A stretch of DNA of 5,534 nucleotides. It comes from Pseudomonadota bacterium (GTDB taxonomy: Bacteria; Pseudomonadota; Alphaproteobacteria; UBA9655). Made by a program: the position numbers and the translations under genes. The notes under the pieces were generated by a model. That model was not told the origin of the DNA. It searched no databases and saw only the letters and a program-made list of their open reading frames with translations. The DNA is taken from the NCBI GenBank assembly GCA_021809225.1, contig JAKBAL010000175.1, positions 1 to 5,534 of the forward strand. The letters are read 5' to 3'. Below are positions 1 to 5,358 of this stretch, piece by piece. Every line of letters starts with the position of its first letter. The first letter of the stretch is position 1.

Positions 1-303
1 GACTCTTTCAGGATACTTCCCTTCTAAAAGCTGTTTCATTGTCCGTTCTTTAATTCCACCAGGATGTCCTGTATGCCAATAAAATTTCCGATCCTTGAGC
101 TTATTGCCCGTAAGACGGACTTTTTCTGCGTTAACCACAATAATGTGATCTCCACAATCCATATGAGGTGTAAATGTGGTTTTGTGCTTACCGCGTAGGT
201 ACTTCGCCACTTGAGACGCAAGACGACCTAACACAAGATCCGTAGCATCAATAACATACCACTTTTTGTCGACCTCACTGGCTTTCATCGAATAGGTTTT
301 CAT
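1..303 (-). CDS. rplM: 50S ribosomal protein L13 (uL13), N-terminal 101 residues, cut by the left edge
   Basis: Structural protein of the large ribosomal subunit, an early 23S rRNA-binding assembly protein. The minus frame is open from ATG at 303 to base 1 and gives 101 residues; L13 is usually about 140-155 residues, so roughly the last third lies outside. Visible family blocks are WYVIDA (15-20), LGRLAS (25-30), LRGKHK (36-41), VVNAEKV (56-62), LTGNK (64-68) and HTGHPGG (77-83). This ATG is chosen because it gives the standard L13 N-terminus and has AGAAGG 9 bases upstream (plus 313-318). A second purine run, AAAGGA, sits too close to the ATG to be the main site. The gene has its own promoter after a terminator that closes cutA. 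In most bacteria rpsI follows rplM; it would lie left of the window. Identity is clear from the sequence. Confidence 0.97.
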   Translation of the reverse strand, partial: MKTYSMKASEVDKKWYVIDATDLVLGRLASQVAKYLRGKHKTTFTPHMDCGDHIIVVNAEKVRLTGNKLKDRKFYWHTGHPGGIKERTMKQLLEGKYPERV

Positions 304-312
304 ATCCTTTAA

Positions 313-318
313 CCTTCT
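313..318 (-). promoter_or_regulatory. rplM ribosome binding site (AGAAGG)
   Basis: AGAAGG on the minus strand lies 9 bases before the rplM ATG and supports that start. The leader from the predicted transcription start is only about 30 bases, too short for a large L13-type autoregulatory leader structure. Confidence 0.6.
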
Positions 319-339
319 TTAAAGACCAATGTTGGAAGA

Positions 340-368
340 TATTTATCCCTACCCCTCTCAATTGTCAA
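340..368 (-). promoter_or_regulatory. Sigma70-type promoter for rplM
   Basis: On the minus strand a perfect TTGACA (plus 363-368) is followed by a 17-base spacer and TAAATA (plus 340-345). The -10 matches consensus weakly (3 of 6), while the -35 and spacing are ideal. Predicted transcription starts near 333, about 30 bases before the ATG. It sits just downstream of the cutA terminator, as expected for a separately transcribed ribosomal protein gene. Confidence 0.65.
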
Positions 369-379
369 GGAATTTGTTA

Positions 380-410
380 GGAAAAAGAGCACGGTATTAT
401 ATTACCGTAC
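380..410 (-). terminator. Intrinsic terminator at the end of cutA
   Basis: Read on the minus strand, GTACGGTA pairs with TACCGTGC (8 bp, one G-U wobble) around a 6-base loop and is followed by TCTTTTT. The 5' arm contains the last codons and the TAA stop of cutA, so the stop codon is built into the terminator stem. It would separate the tRNA-cutA transcript from rplM. Confidence 0.75.
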
Positions 411-722
411 TGAATCTTGAACCCATTTAAAGAAAGATTTCCCTCCTCGTTCGATAGGAATCTCGACAATTGCAGGCGTTTCATAGGGATGAAGATTTTG
501 GAGGGTTTCAATGACATCGGAAACTTTTTCATAGGTTGTTTTCAGGAGGACAGCGACCTCTTGACTTTCTTCGAGCTGCTCTTCCCAAAAGTAAAGGGAT
601 TTTATCTTTCCCAAAACATTGACACACGCGACAAGGCGCTTTTCCAAAAGCAGACGACAAATTCTGGATGCTTCTTCTTCATTAGGAAAGGTTGTGTAGA
701 GCAAGGAAAGTTTTGGTGTCAT
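402..722 (-). CDS. cutA: Divalent-cation tolerance protein CutA (CutA1 family)
   Basis: Small cytoplasmic protein of the CutA1 family, which forms very stable trimers with a ferredoxin-like fold related to PII signalling proteins. It has been linked to copper and other divalent-cation tolerance in E. coli, but its exact biochemical role is unsettled. The 106-residue length is normal. Family blocks are YTTFPNEEEA (9-18), LVACVN (30-35), SLYFWE (42-47), E55 to K61 in the central strand, and HPYETPAI (78-85). The start at 722 gives the usual N-terminus and has AGGGA 6 bases upstream. The gene begins 15 bases after the tRNA-Pro CCA end with no room for a promoter between, so it is probably expressed by read-through from the tRNA promoter and released by tRNA 3' processing. 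It ends inside an intrinsic terminator. Identity is secure; the metal role is family knowledge only. Confidence 0.95.
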   Translation of the reverse strand: MTPKLSLLYTTFPNEEEASRICRLLLEKRLVACVNVLGKIKSLYFWEEQLEESQEVAVLLKTTYEKVSDVIETLQNLHPYETPAIVEIPIERGGKSFFKWVQDSVR

Positions 723-737
723 CGCCTGTCCCTAAAA

Positions 738-814
738 TGGTCGGAGCGGCGGGATTTGAACCCACGACCCCCACACCCCCAGCGTGGTGCGCTACCGGCC
801 TGCGCTACGCTCCG
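738..814 (-). tRNA. tRNA-Pro (anticodon GGG)
   Basis: A full cloverleaf folds on the minus strand. The acceptor stem is CGGAGCG/CGCTCCG, the D stem GCGC/GCGC, and the anticodon stem CCACG/TGTGG closes with a G-U pair. The loop is CTGGGGG with anticodon GGG (plus 778-780). The T stem is GTGGG/CCCGC with loop TTCAAAT. Discriminator A is followed by a genome-encoded CCA (738-740). The 77 bases include CCA. C at position 1 and the overall sequence match bacterial proline tRNAs of the GGG type, which read CCC and CCU codons. A promoter ends about 10 bases upstream, and cutA follows after 15 bases. Confidence 0.97.
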
Positions 815-823
815 AACGAGTTG

Positions 824-852
824 ACTATAGACACACTCAAGCTCTGAATCAA
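824..852 (-). promoter_or_regulatory. Sigma70-type promoter for tRNA-Pro and cutA
   Basis: On the minus strand TTGATT (plus 847-852), a 17-base spacer and TATAGT (plus 824-829) match consensus 4/6 and 5/6. Transcription should start near 817, giving a 5' leader of only a few bases before the mature tRNA. No other promoter is apparent between this and cutA. Confidence 0.75.
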
Positions 853-1460
853 CAGCGTTTTTCACCTTCCAAGAACAGTAGGGAGAAGAGATAAATATAG
901 CATTGTCTTTTTTCATTCCCACCTTGATTGCGACCAACACGGGTAAAACAAAACCAGTTTATCCTGGATGGAAGCTTTTGGTCATAAATTCCGCCCCAAT
1001 AAGAGACTTATTATAGGAGACGATGGTATCCCTATTGAGGACTTTCTCCTTATTCCATCAAGCGATGGAGTATAAATGACATTTGGCCATTTCATCTCAA
1101 CTCTTTGATTTTTTAATTCGTTTATGAAATGATCATAATAAGTAACAGAAGAAACTTTCTTTTCTGCGTTCCAATGGGCGAGACGAGTTTTCTTATGTTA
1201 TCAGAGAACCCATATCTTGATTTAAGGAAGTGATGAAAAATCTTTTGTATAAGATCAAAAGCCTAGCTATGTCCATAGATTTTTCCCTTAACTCTTGATA
1301 ACGACACATCTCGAGATGAAGGATAAGGTTCTGCTAAAATTATCTTATCCACCATCCTATGTGTTGCAACACGAAAGTTTACGTTAAGTGGTCCCGGGAT
1401 TCTCTTAAAACAAAGATAAAAAAACAGGAAAAGGACACTATTTCTATATCATTAAGACTA
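853..1460. other. Gene-poor intergenic region with possible coding remnants
   Basis: About 600 bases between the leftward tRNA promoter and the rightward etf operon hold no convincing intact gene. Short inverted repeats are TCCATC-N4-GATGGA (1054-1069), GGATAAG-N16-CTTATCC (1321-1350) and the 12-base palindrome GTGTTGCAACAC (1361-1372); none has a following T-run. On the minus strand, frame 985-1197 is open for 71 codons and frame 1263-1355 reads as 30 codons from an ATG. The latter frame continues past one TAG with further protein-like residues. None has a clear ribosome site or a family I recognise. Decayed coding sequence is possible; plain spacer is equally possible. Confidence 0.5.
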
Positions 1461-1489
1461 TTTTCACTCCCTCTGGGCTAGGCTATATC
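1461..1489 (+). promoter_or_regulatory. Candidate promoter for the etfB-etfA-hbd-xseB-ispA cluster
   Basis: TTTTCA (1461-1466), a 17-base spacer and TATATC (1484-1489) each match sigma70 consensus 4/6. Transcription would start near 1496, about 25 bases before etfB. An exact CTATATCA copy 39 bases upstream (1444-1451) offers an alternative -10 but has no good -35 partner. This is the best match in the region, not a strong one. Confidence 0.4.
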
Positions 1490-1505
1490 ACAAACGATTT
1501 CTGAG

Positions 1506-1513
1506 AGGGAGGA
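1506..1513 (+). promoter_or_regulatory. Strong Shine-Dalgarno of etfB (AGGGAGGA)
   Basis: AGGGAGGA ends 7 bases before the etfB ATG and fixes that start. Another ATG at 1514-1516 is out of frame and too close. Most of the site lies in the right arm of an inverted repeat, CTCCCTCT (1467-1474) with AGAGGGAG (1504-1511), which could mask it in a transcript beginning upstream of 1467. Confidence 0.8.
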
Positions 1514-1520
1514 ATGTTTC

Positions 1521-2270
1521 ATGAAAGTCTTCGTTGCCGTTAAACGAGTCGTGGATTATAGCGTTAAGGTACGTGTAAAGGCGGATGAGACTGGCATTGA
1601 TCTTACGGGTGTAAAAATGTCTCTTAATCCCTTTGACGAAATTGCTGTTGAAGAAGGCGTACGTCTTAAAGAAAAAGGAATTGCTTCAGAAATTATTGTC
1701 GTTTCTATCGGAGAAACATCTTGCCAAGAATCCCTTAGAACAGCATTAGCTCTTGGGGCAGACCGAGCCATTCATGTGGAAACATCTCTTGAAACACAGC
1801 CCTTAGGTGTTGCCAAAGCTTTAAAAATTCTTATTCATAGAGAATCACCTCACCTTGTGATTCTCGGCAAACAAGCGATTGATGATGATTTTAATCAAAC
1901 AGGGCAAATGCTTGCTGCCCTTCTTAAATGGCCGCAAGGGACATTTATCTCCTCATTAGAGATTAAAGGAGAAAACATTGAAGTTGTTCGGGAAGTTGAT
2001 GGCGGGCTTGAGACTCTCAAAATGCCCTTGCCAGCCGTTGTGACGACCGACTTAAGTCTCAACAAGCCGCGGTATGCAACTCTTCCTCATATTATGAAAG
2101 CTAAGCAAAAACCCCTTGAAGTTATAACACCAGAAGCCTTAGGTGTTAATTTAACGCCCCACCTTAAAACCCTTCGCGTTGACGCGCCGCCTGCAAGGAA
2201 ACCTGGCGTAAAAGTCAGAAATGTCAATGACTTGTGGGAAAAACTCACTCATGAAGCAAAGGTGATCTAA
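1521..2270 (+). CDS. etfB: Electron transfer flavoprotein, beta subunit
   Basis: Beta subunit of the soluble ETF heterodimer, which takes electrons from acyl-CoA and other flavin dehydrogenases and passes them to ETF:ubiquinone oxidoreductase. In the family this subunit carries a structural AMP and the partner-recognition loop. The 249 residues are full length. Evidence includes the N-terminus [13 protein letters not shown], the [14 protein letters not shown] block (33-46) and the nucleotide-binding segment [10 protein letters not shown] (121-130). The family signature region runs from VDGGLE (159-164) through [12 protein letters not shown] (170-181) to [13 protein letters not shown] (183-195). 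The last part contains the loop that docks partner dehydrogenases. The start is set by a strong Shine-Dalgarno. The TAA stop shares its last base with the etfA ATG, so the two subunits are very likely translationally coupled. Confidence 0.98.
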   Translation: MKVFVAVKRVVDYSVKVRVKADETGIDLTGVKMSLNPFDEIAVEEGVRLKEKGIASEIIVVSIGETSCQESLRTALALGADRAIHVETSLETQPLGVAKALKILIHRESPHLVILGKQAIDDDFNQTGQMLAALLKWPQGTFISSLEIKGENIEVVREVDGGLETLKMPLPAVVTTDLSLNKPRYATLPHIMKAKQKPLEVITPEALGVNLTPHLKTLRVDAPPARKPGVKVRNVNDLWEKLTHEAKVI

Positions 2271-3229
2271 TGTCCCTTCTTCTCATAGCTGAACATGATC
2301 AAAAGACGTTGGCCCAAGCGACTCTTGCGACACTTACAGCCGCCAAAGAATTTTCCGTTCCCATTCACGTTGTTGTGATGGGGAGCACGTGTCAAAAGGT
2401 TGCAGAAGACGCAGCATCCTATGAAGCCGTTAAAAAAGTGTGGATTGTTGAAAACCCTATCCTTAACCATGTTGTGGCTGAAAATGTAACGGATACTCTT
2501 TTAGAGCTCGCAAAAGCGTATCCATTGATTCTTGCTCCTTCGACAACCTTTGGGAAAAATCTCCTCCCGCGGATTGCAGCTTTGTTAGACGTCGCCCAAA
2601 TTTCCGATGTCATAAAGATTATAGATGGAAAAACCTTTGTAAGGCCCATTTATGCTGGGAATGCCTTAGCAACTGTCGTTTCAGAAGATGAAGTTAAGGT
2701 GATGACTATTCGCCCTACCGTTTATGAACAAGCACCAAGGGGATCTGGAAAAGCTCCCATTGAAACTTACCCTTTTAAGGAACCATCCGTTCCTGTCCCC
2801 ACATTTATCAAATTGGAAGAAAGCGCATCAGAAAGACCCGAATTAACCACTGCATCCATTGTTGTTTCAGGCGGAAGAGGCCTTCAAAACAAAGAAAATT
2901 TTGCGCTGCTTGAAGCTCTAGCCGATGAGTTGGGAGCGGCCATTGGAGCCTCCAGAGCGGCCGTTGATGCTGGTTTTATTCCCAATGATTATCAAATCGG
3001 GCAAACAGGAAAAGTTGTGGCGCCAAGTCTTTATATTGCTGTTGGAATTTCAGGGGCCATTCAGCACCTTGCGGGTATGAAAGATAGCAAAATCATTGTA
3101 GCTATCAATAAGGATCCAGAGGCTCCTATTTTCCAAGTTGCTGATTATGGGCTCGTGGGAGATCTTTTCACGATTTTGCCCGAGCTGATCGCAAAAGTAA
3201 AAGCTTCCTTGAGGAATGAAGGTAAGTAG
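2270..3229 (+). CDS. etfA: Electron transfer flavoprotein, alpha subunit
   Basis: FAD-binding subunit of ETF, partner of the preceding beta subunit. The 319 residues are a normal bacterial length. The N-terminal domain (about 1-185) has the [10 protein letters not shown] start and the APSTTFGKNLLPRIAALL block (89-106). The C-terminal FAD domain has SGGRGL (200-205), GASRAAVDAGF (226-236), QIGQTGKVVAPSLYIAVG (242-259), SGAIQHLAGM (261-270) and INKDPEAPIF (279-288) followed by ADYGLVGDLF (291-300), the classical ETF-alpha signature with FAD contacts. The start ATG overlaps the etfB stop (TAATG), with AAAGGTG a few bases upstream. No acyl-CoA dehydrogenase or ETF-ubiquinone oxidoreductase gene is next to it here. 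Identity is secure. Confidence 0.98.
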   Translation: MSLLLIAEHDQKTLAQATLATLTAAKEFSVPIHVVVMGSTCQKVAEDAASYEAVKKVWIVENPILNHVVAENVTDTLLELAKAYPLILAPSTTFGKNLLPRIAALLDVAQISDVIKIIDGKTFVRPIYAGNALATVVSEDEVKVMTIRPTVYEQAPRGSGKAPIETYPFKEPSVPVPTFIKLEESASERPELTTASIVVSGGRGLQNKENFALLEALADELGAAIGASRAAVDAGFIPNDYQIGQTGKVVAPSLYIAVGISGAIQHLAGMKDSKIIVAINKDPEAPIFQVADYGLVGDLFTILPELIAKVKASLRNEGK

Positions 3230-3281
3230 GATAAAGTCAAAAAAATCAGTCATTAAAGAAAAATTTAAAATTTTTTACGAT

Positions 3282-3287
3282 AGGGAG
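3282..3287 (+). promoter_or_regulatory. hbd ribosome binding site (AGGGAG)
   Basis: AGGGAG lies 4 bases before the hbd ATG, slightly short spacing, and supports that start. The 62-base etfA-hbd gap also holds an all-A/T inverted repeat (3259-3275), which is too weak to read as a terminator. Confidence 0.6.
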
Positions 3288-3291
3288 TCAT

Positions 3292-4164
3292 ATGATTGAA
3301 AATATTGGCATCATAGGTGCTGGTCAAATGGGGAGCGGAATTGCCCACGTGTGTGTCTTGGCAGGGTATGAAGTCTTTTTAAGTGACATTTCGAAAGAGA
3401 TTGTTGAAAAGAGCTTTGCTACTATTGACCATAATATGGAACGGCAAGTTGCCCGCAATAAGCTTTCTGTTGAAGAAAAAGAGGAAGCTTTAGCAAAGCT
3501 TCACATTTTTGTAGGTCTGAATGGATTTAAAAAATGTGATGTGGTGATTGAAGCCATCACGGAAAATGAAGAGATTAAGAAATCTATTTTTAAAGAACTG
3601 GCTCCTCACCTTTCATCCCAATGTCTTCTTGCCACAAACACATCGTCGATTTCTGTTACAACTCTTGGGAGGGCGACCGATCGACCCGATAAATTTATAG
3701 GCATGCACTTTATGAATCCTGTGCCTATCATGCAGCTTGTTGAATTGATTCGAGGAATGGAGACATCGAATACAACATTCGAGTCCATTCGAGAGGTCGT
3801 TAAACGGCTTGGCAAAAAATCTATTGTATCCGAAGATTACCCTGGATTTATCGTAAATCGCATTTTAATGCCTATGATTAATGAGGCAATTTTTGCTCTT
3901 TTTGAAGGGGTTGGGACTGTTGAAGCTATTGACAAAGGAATGCGCTTAGGCGCAAATCACCCAATTGGCCCATTAGAACTTGCAGACTTGATAGGTCTTG
4001 ATACCTGTTTTTTTATTATGAACGTTCTGTATCAAGGTCGGGGGGAAAGTAAGTATAAACCTTGTCCTCTGTTAACTAAGTACGTTGAAGCAGGATGGCT
4101 TGGGCGCAAAACGGGCCGTGGATTTTATGATTATAAAGGGGAACAGCCCATTCCCACACGTTAG
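3292..4164 (+). CDS. hbd: 3-hydroxybutyryl-CoA dehydrogenase (3-hydroxyacyl-CoA dehydrogenase family)
   Basis: Soluble NAD(P)-dependent enzyme interconverting 3-hydroxyacyl-CoA, probably short chain, and 3-ketoacyl-CoA. The 290 residues match stand-alone enzymes of the Hbd/PaaH type rather than the large FadB fusion. The N-terminal Rossmann domain has GAGQMG (9-14) and the ribose-binding acidic residue Asp32 in the following strand. Likely catalytic residues by family comparison are Ser118/Ser119 in NTSS, His139 in GMHFMNPVP, Glu151 in LVELIRG and Asn189 in GFIVNRILMP. The C-terminal domain has GANHPIGPLELADLIGLDT (220-238) and ends with GRKTGRGFYDY (271-281). It follows etfBA in the same direction, which supports a role in acyl-CoA or C4 metabolism with ETF. 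Substrate chain length and pathway direction cannot be read from sequence alone; PaaH-type or butyryl-pathway roles are both possible. Confidence 0.95.
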   Translation: MIENIGIIGAGQMGSGIAHVCVLAGYEVFLSDISKEIVEKSFATIDHNMERQVARNKLSVEEKEEALAKLHIFVGLNGFKKCDVVIEAITENEEIKKSIFKELAPHLSSQCLLATNTSSISVTTLGRATDRPDKFIGMHFMNPVPIMQLVELIRGMETSNTTFESIREVVKRLGKKSIVSEDYPGFIVNRILMPMINEAIFALFEGVGTVEAIDKGMRLGANHPIGPLELADLIGLDTCFFIMNVLYQGRGESKYKPCPLLTKYVEAGWLGRKTGRGFYDYKGEQPIPTR

Positions 4165-4172
4165 GAGATGAT

Positions 4173-4409
4173 ATGAACCCTCTTGAGACCATGAGCTTTG
4201 AAGAAGCCTTAAGAGAACTTGAAACGATTGTGCGTCGTCTTGAAGAAGGAAAAACAAGCCTTGAAGAAGCCATCAATGCCTATGAAAGAGGCGCTTCTTT
4301 AAGAATTCATTGTGAAAAAAAGCTCAAAGATGCGCGTCTTCGCGTCGAGCACATCGTCGTAGGAACGGATGGTACCATTACAACGAAACCTATTGACCTT
4401 GAAGTATGA
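4173..4409 (+). CDS. xseB: Exodeoxyribonuclease VII small subunit
   Basis: Small subunit of exonuclease VII, which with several copies bound to the large subunit XseA degrades single-stranded DNA from both ends in the cytoplasm. The 78 residues are typical. The family core is clear: SFEEALRELETIVRRLEEG (8-26) then SLEEAINAYERGASL (29-43), forming a helical hairpin, followed by a second helix (CEKKLKDARLRVEHIV, 47-62) and a short tail. It starts 8 bases after the hbd stop. Its AGGAG (4163-4167) overlaps that stop, so coupling to hbd is likely. The last 41 bases overlap the start of ispA. xseA is not in the window. Confidence 0.96.
   Translation: MNPLETMSFEEALRELETIVRRLEEGKTSLEEAINAYERGASLRIHCEKKLKDARLRVEHIVVGTDGTITTKPIDLEV
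4361..4364 (+). promoter_or_regulatory. Candidate ispA ribosome binding site inside xseB
   Basis: AGGA 4 bases before ATG 4369 is the only purine-rich site near any ispA start candidate. It favours ATG 4369 over the in-frame TTG at 4399, which lacks one but would give a more usual N-terminus. Confidence 0.4.
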
Positions 4410-5271
4410 TTCTTTTGTCCGACGTCTTCAAGCGACGGCTTTTGACGTTGAGATTGTATTAGATCAAATCCTTCCACCTCCCACAACGCGCCTTCATGAA
4501 GCTATGCGGTATAGTGTTCTCGGGGGTGGAAAACGCCTTAGATCCTATTTTACATGGGCATCTTCTCAGCTTTTTAAGGTTTCTTCTTCAGAGGTCTTAA
4601 AAACAGCTGCGGCTATTGAATTGATTCACGCCTACTCGCTTGTTCATGACGACCTTCCTTGCATGGATAACTCAGACATAAGGCGGGGTAAGCCCAGTTG
4701 TCATAAGGCTTTTGGCGAAGCGACGGCGACCCTGGTAGGGGACGCTCTTATCCCTCTTGCTTTTCAAACGCTTGCGTCCCTGGATGTTGCTCCTGAAGTG
4801 CGCCTTGAACTGATTCATAAACTAGGACAAGTAATCGGTTCCCAAGGACTTGTGGCTGGACAAATGATGGATTTGGGTCAAGAAGGACCTCGCTCAACAT
4901 TGGAAGATCTTCTAGAACAACAGCGCCTTAAAACAGGGGTGCTGTTTGGTTTTGCAGCAAGTGTGGGCGGTATTTTGGGAAATGCTTCTCCCCACGAACG
5001 ACACGCCTTAAGGTCATTCGGCCTTCTTTTTGGAGAAGCCTTTCAAATGAAAGATGACTGGTTGGATGGGTGTGGGGATGCGGAAGATATTGGCAAACCA
5101 TGCGGTCAAGACATTGAAAAATTTACATTTTTAAATCTTTTAGGCCCTGAACTCCTGAGTACAAAAACAGAAGAGACGCTTACACAAGCTCTTGAAACTC
5201 TCTCTCCGTTCGGCGCAAAAGCCGATCTTTTGAAAGAAGCTGCTGGCTATGCACTACATCGGTTAGCATAA
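4369..5271 (+). CDS. ispA: (2E,6E)-farnesyl diphosphate synthase / short-chain polyprenyl synthase
   Basis: Cytoplasmic prenyltransferase condensing isopentenyl diphosphate with dimethylallyl and geranyl diphosphate to farnesyl diphosphate, precursor of undecaprenyl phosphate and quinone side chains. The 300 residues fit IspA. Key blocks are GGGKRLR (52-58), the first aspartate-rich motif DDLPCMD (Asp94, Asp95, Asp100), RRGKPSCH (105-112), GQMMDL (164-169), KTG (188-190) and the second aspartate motif DDWLD (Asp229, Asp230, Asp233). The two-residue insertion in the first motif and Tyr89 five residues before it are typical of bacterial farnesyl synthases. After DDWLD, the GKPCGQD to KFTF segment looks two residues shorter than in E. 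coli IspA, with Leu replacing the usual Pro; this is minor. ATG 4369 overlaps xseB by 41 bases; TTG 4399 would give 290 residues. dxs, often next, is missing. Product chain length is inferred. Confidence 0.95.
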   Translation: MVPLQRNLLTLKYDSFVRRLQATAFDVEIVLDQILPPPTTRLHEAMRYSVLGGGKRLRSYFTWASSQLFKVSSSEVLKTAAAIELIHAYSLVHDDLPCMDNSDIRRGKPSCHKAFGEATATLVGDALIPLAFQTLASLDVAPEVRLELIHKLGQVIGSQGLVAGQMMDLGQEGPRSTLEDLLEQQRLKTGVLFGFAASVGGILGNASPHERHALRSFGLLFGEAFQMKDDWLDGCGDAEDIGKPCGQDIEKFTFLNLLGPELLSTKTEETLTQALETLSPFGAKADLLKEAAGYALHRLA

Positions 5272-5313
5272 ACATAAGAATTAACGGATAGAACGCTAAA
5301 TCTTATGTTTATG
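5267..5313 (+). terminator. Long hairpin at the end of ispA, possible terminator or mRNA 3'-end structure
   Basis: CATAAACATAAGA (5267-5279) and TCTTATGTTTATG (5301-5313) are a perfect 13-bp inverted repeat around 21 bases. Inside it TTA/TAA and CG/CG can pair further across single mismatches, leaving a 7-base loop. The left arm contains the ispA TAA stop. No T-run follows on either strand, so it is not a textbook intrinsic terminator. It could still end or stabilise transcripts, or be a repeat element. Confidence 0.45.
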
Positions 5314-5332
5314 TGCCTTTAGTAGGACTTCG

Positions 5333-5350
5333 TCCTTTGGAGTGAAAGGA
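5333..5350. repeat. Small inverted repeat between ispA and the right-edge fragment
   Basis: TCCTTT-GGAGTG-AAAGGA is a 6-bp stem with a 6-base loop. It is preceded by an alternative, overlapping hairpin AGGAC-TTC-GTCCT (5324-5336). Together with 5267-5313 this makes a dense hairpin zone between two apparently converging units. No T-tract is present, and the function is unknown. Confidence 0.35.
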
Positions 5351-5358
5351 TAAGATCC

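Noticed and set aside
36..221. Minus-strand 61-codon open frame at the left end
   Set aside because: It is a shifted frame inside rplM, whose true frame is open to the window edge and matches L13.
417..824. Plus-strand 135-codon open frame covering cutA and the tRNA
   Set aside because: It is antisense to cutA and runs through the tRNA-Pro gene; its C-terminal part is the familiar false translation of an antisense tRNA.
719..940. Minus-strand 73-codon open frame
   Set aside because: It spans the tRNA-Pro gene and its promoter; no ribosome site or family resemblance.
968..1073. Plus-strand short frame beginning MEAFGHKFRPNK
   Set aside because: Only about 34 codons, no Shine-Dalgarno, and overlapped by a longer open minus-strand frame; neither is convincing as a gene.
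1361..1372. 12-base palindrome GTGTTGCAACAC
   Set aside because: About one such palindrome is expected by chance in a window this size, and it matches no operator I can name.
1444..1490. Direct repeat CTATATCA at 1444-1451 and 1483-1490
   Set aside because: Eight bases in AT-rich DNA is weak evidence; the second copy is already used as a candidate -10 element.
3259..3275. A/T-only inverted repeat between etfA and hbd ending in T6
   Set aside because: The stem has no G-C pairs, so it is too weak to call a terminator; it is probably just AT-rich spacer.
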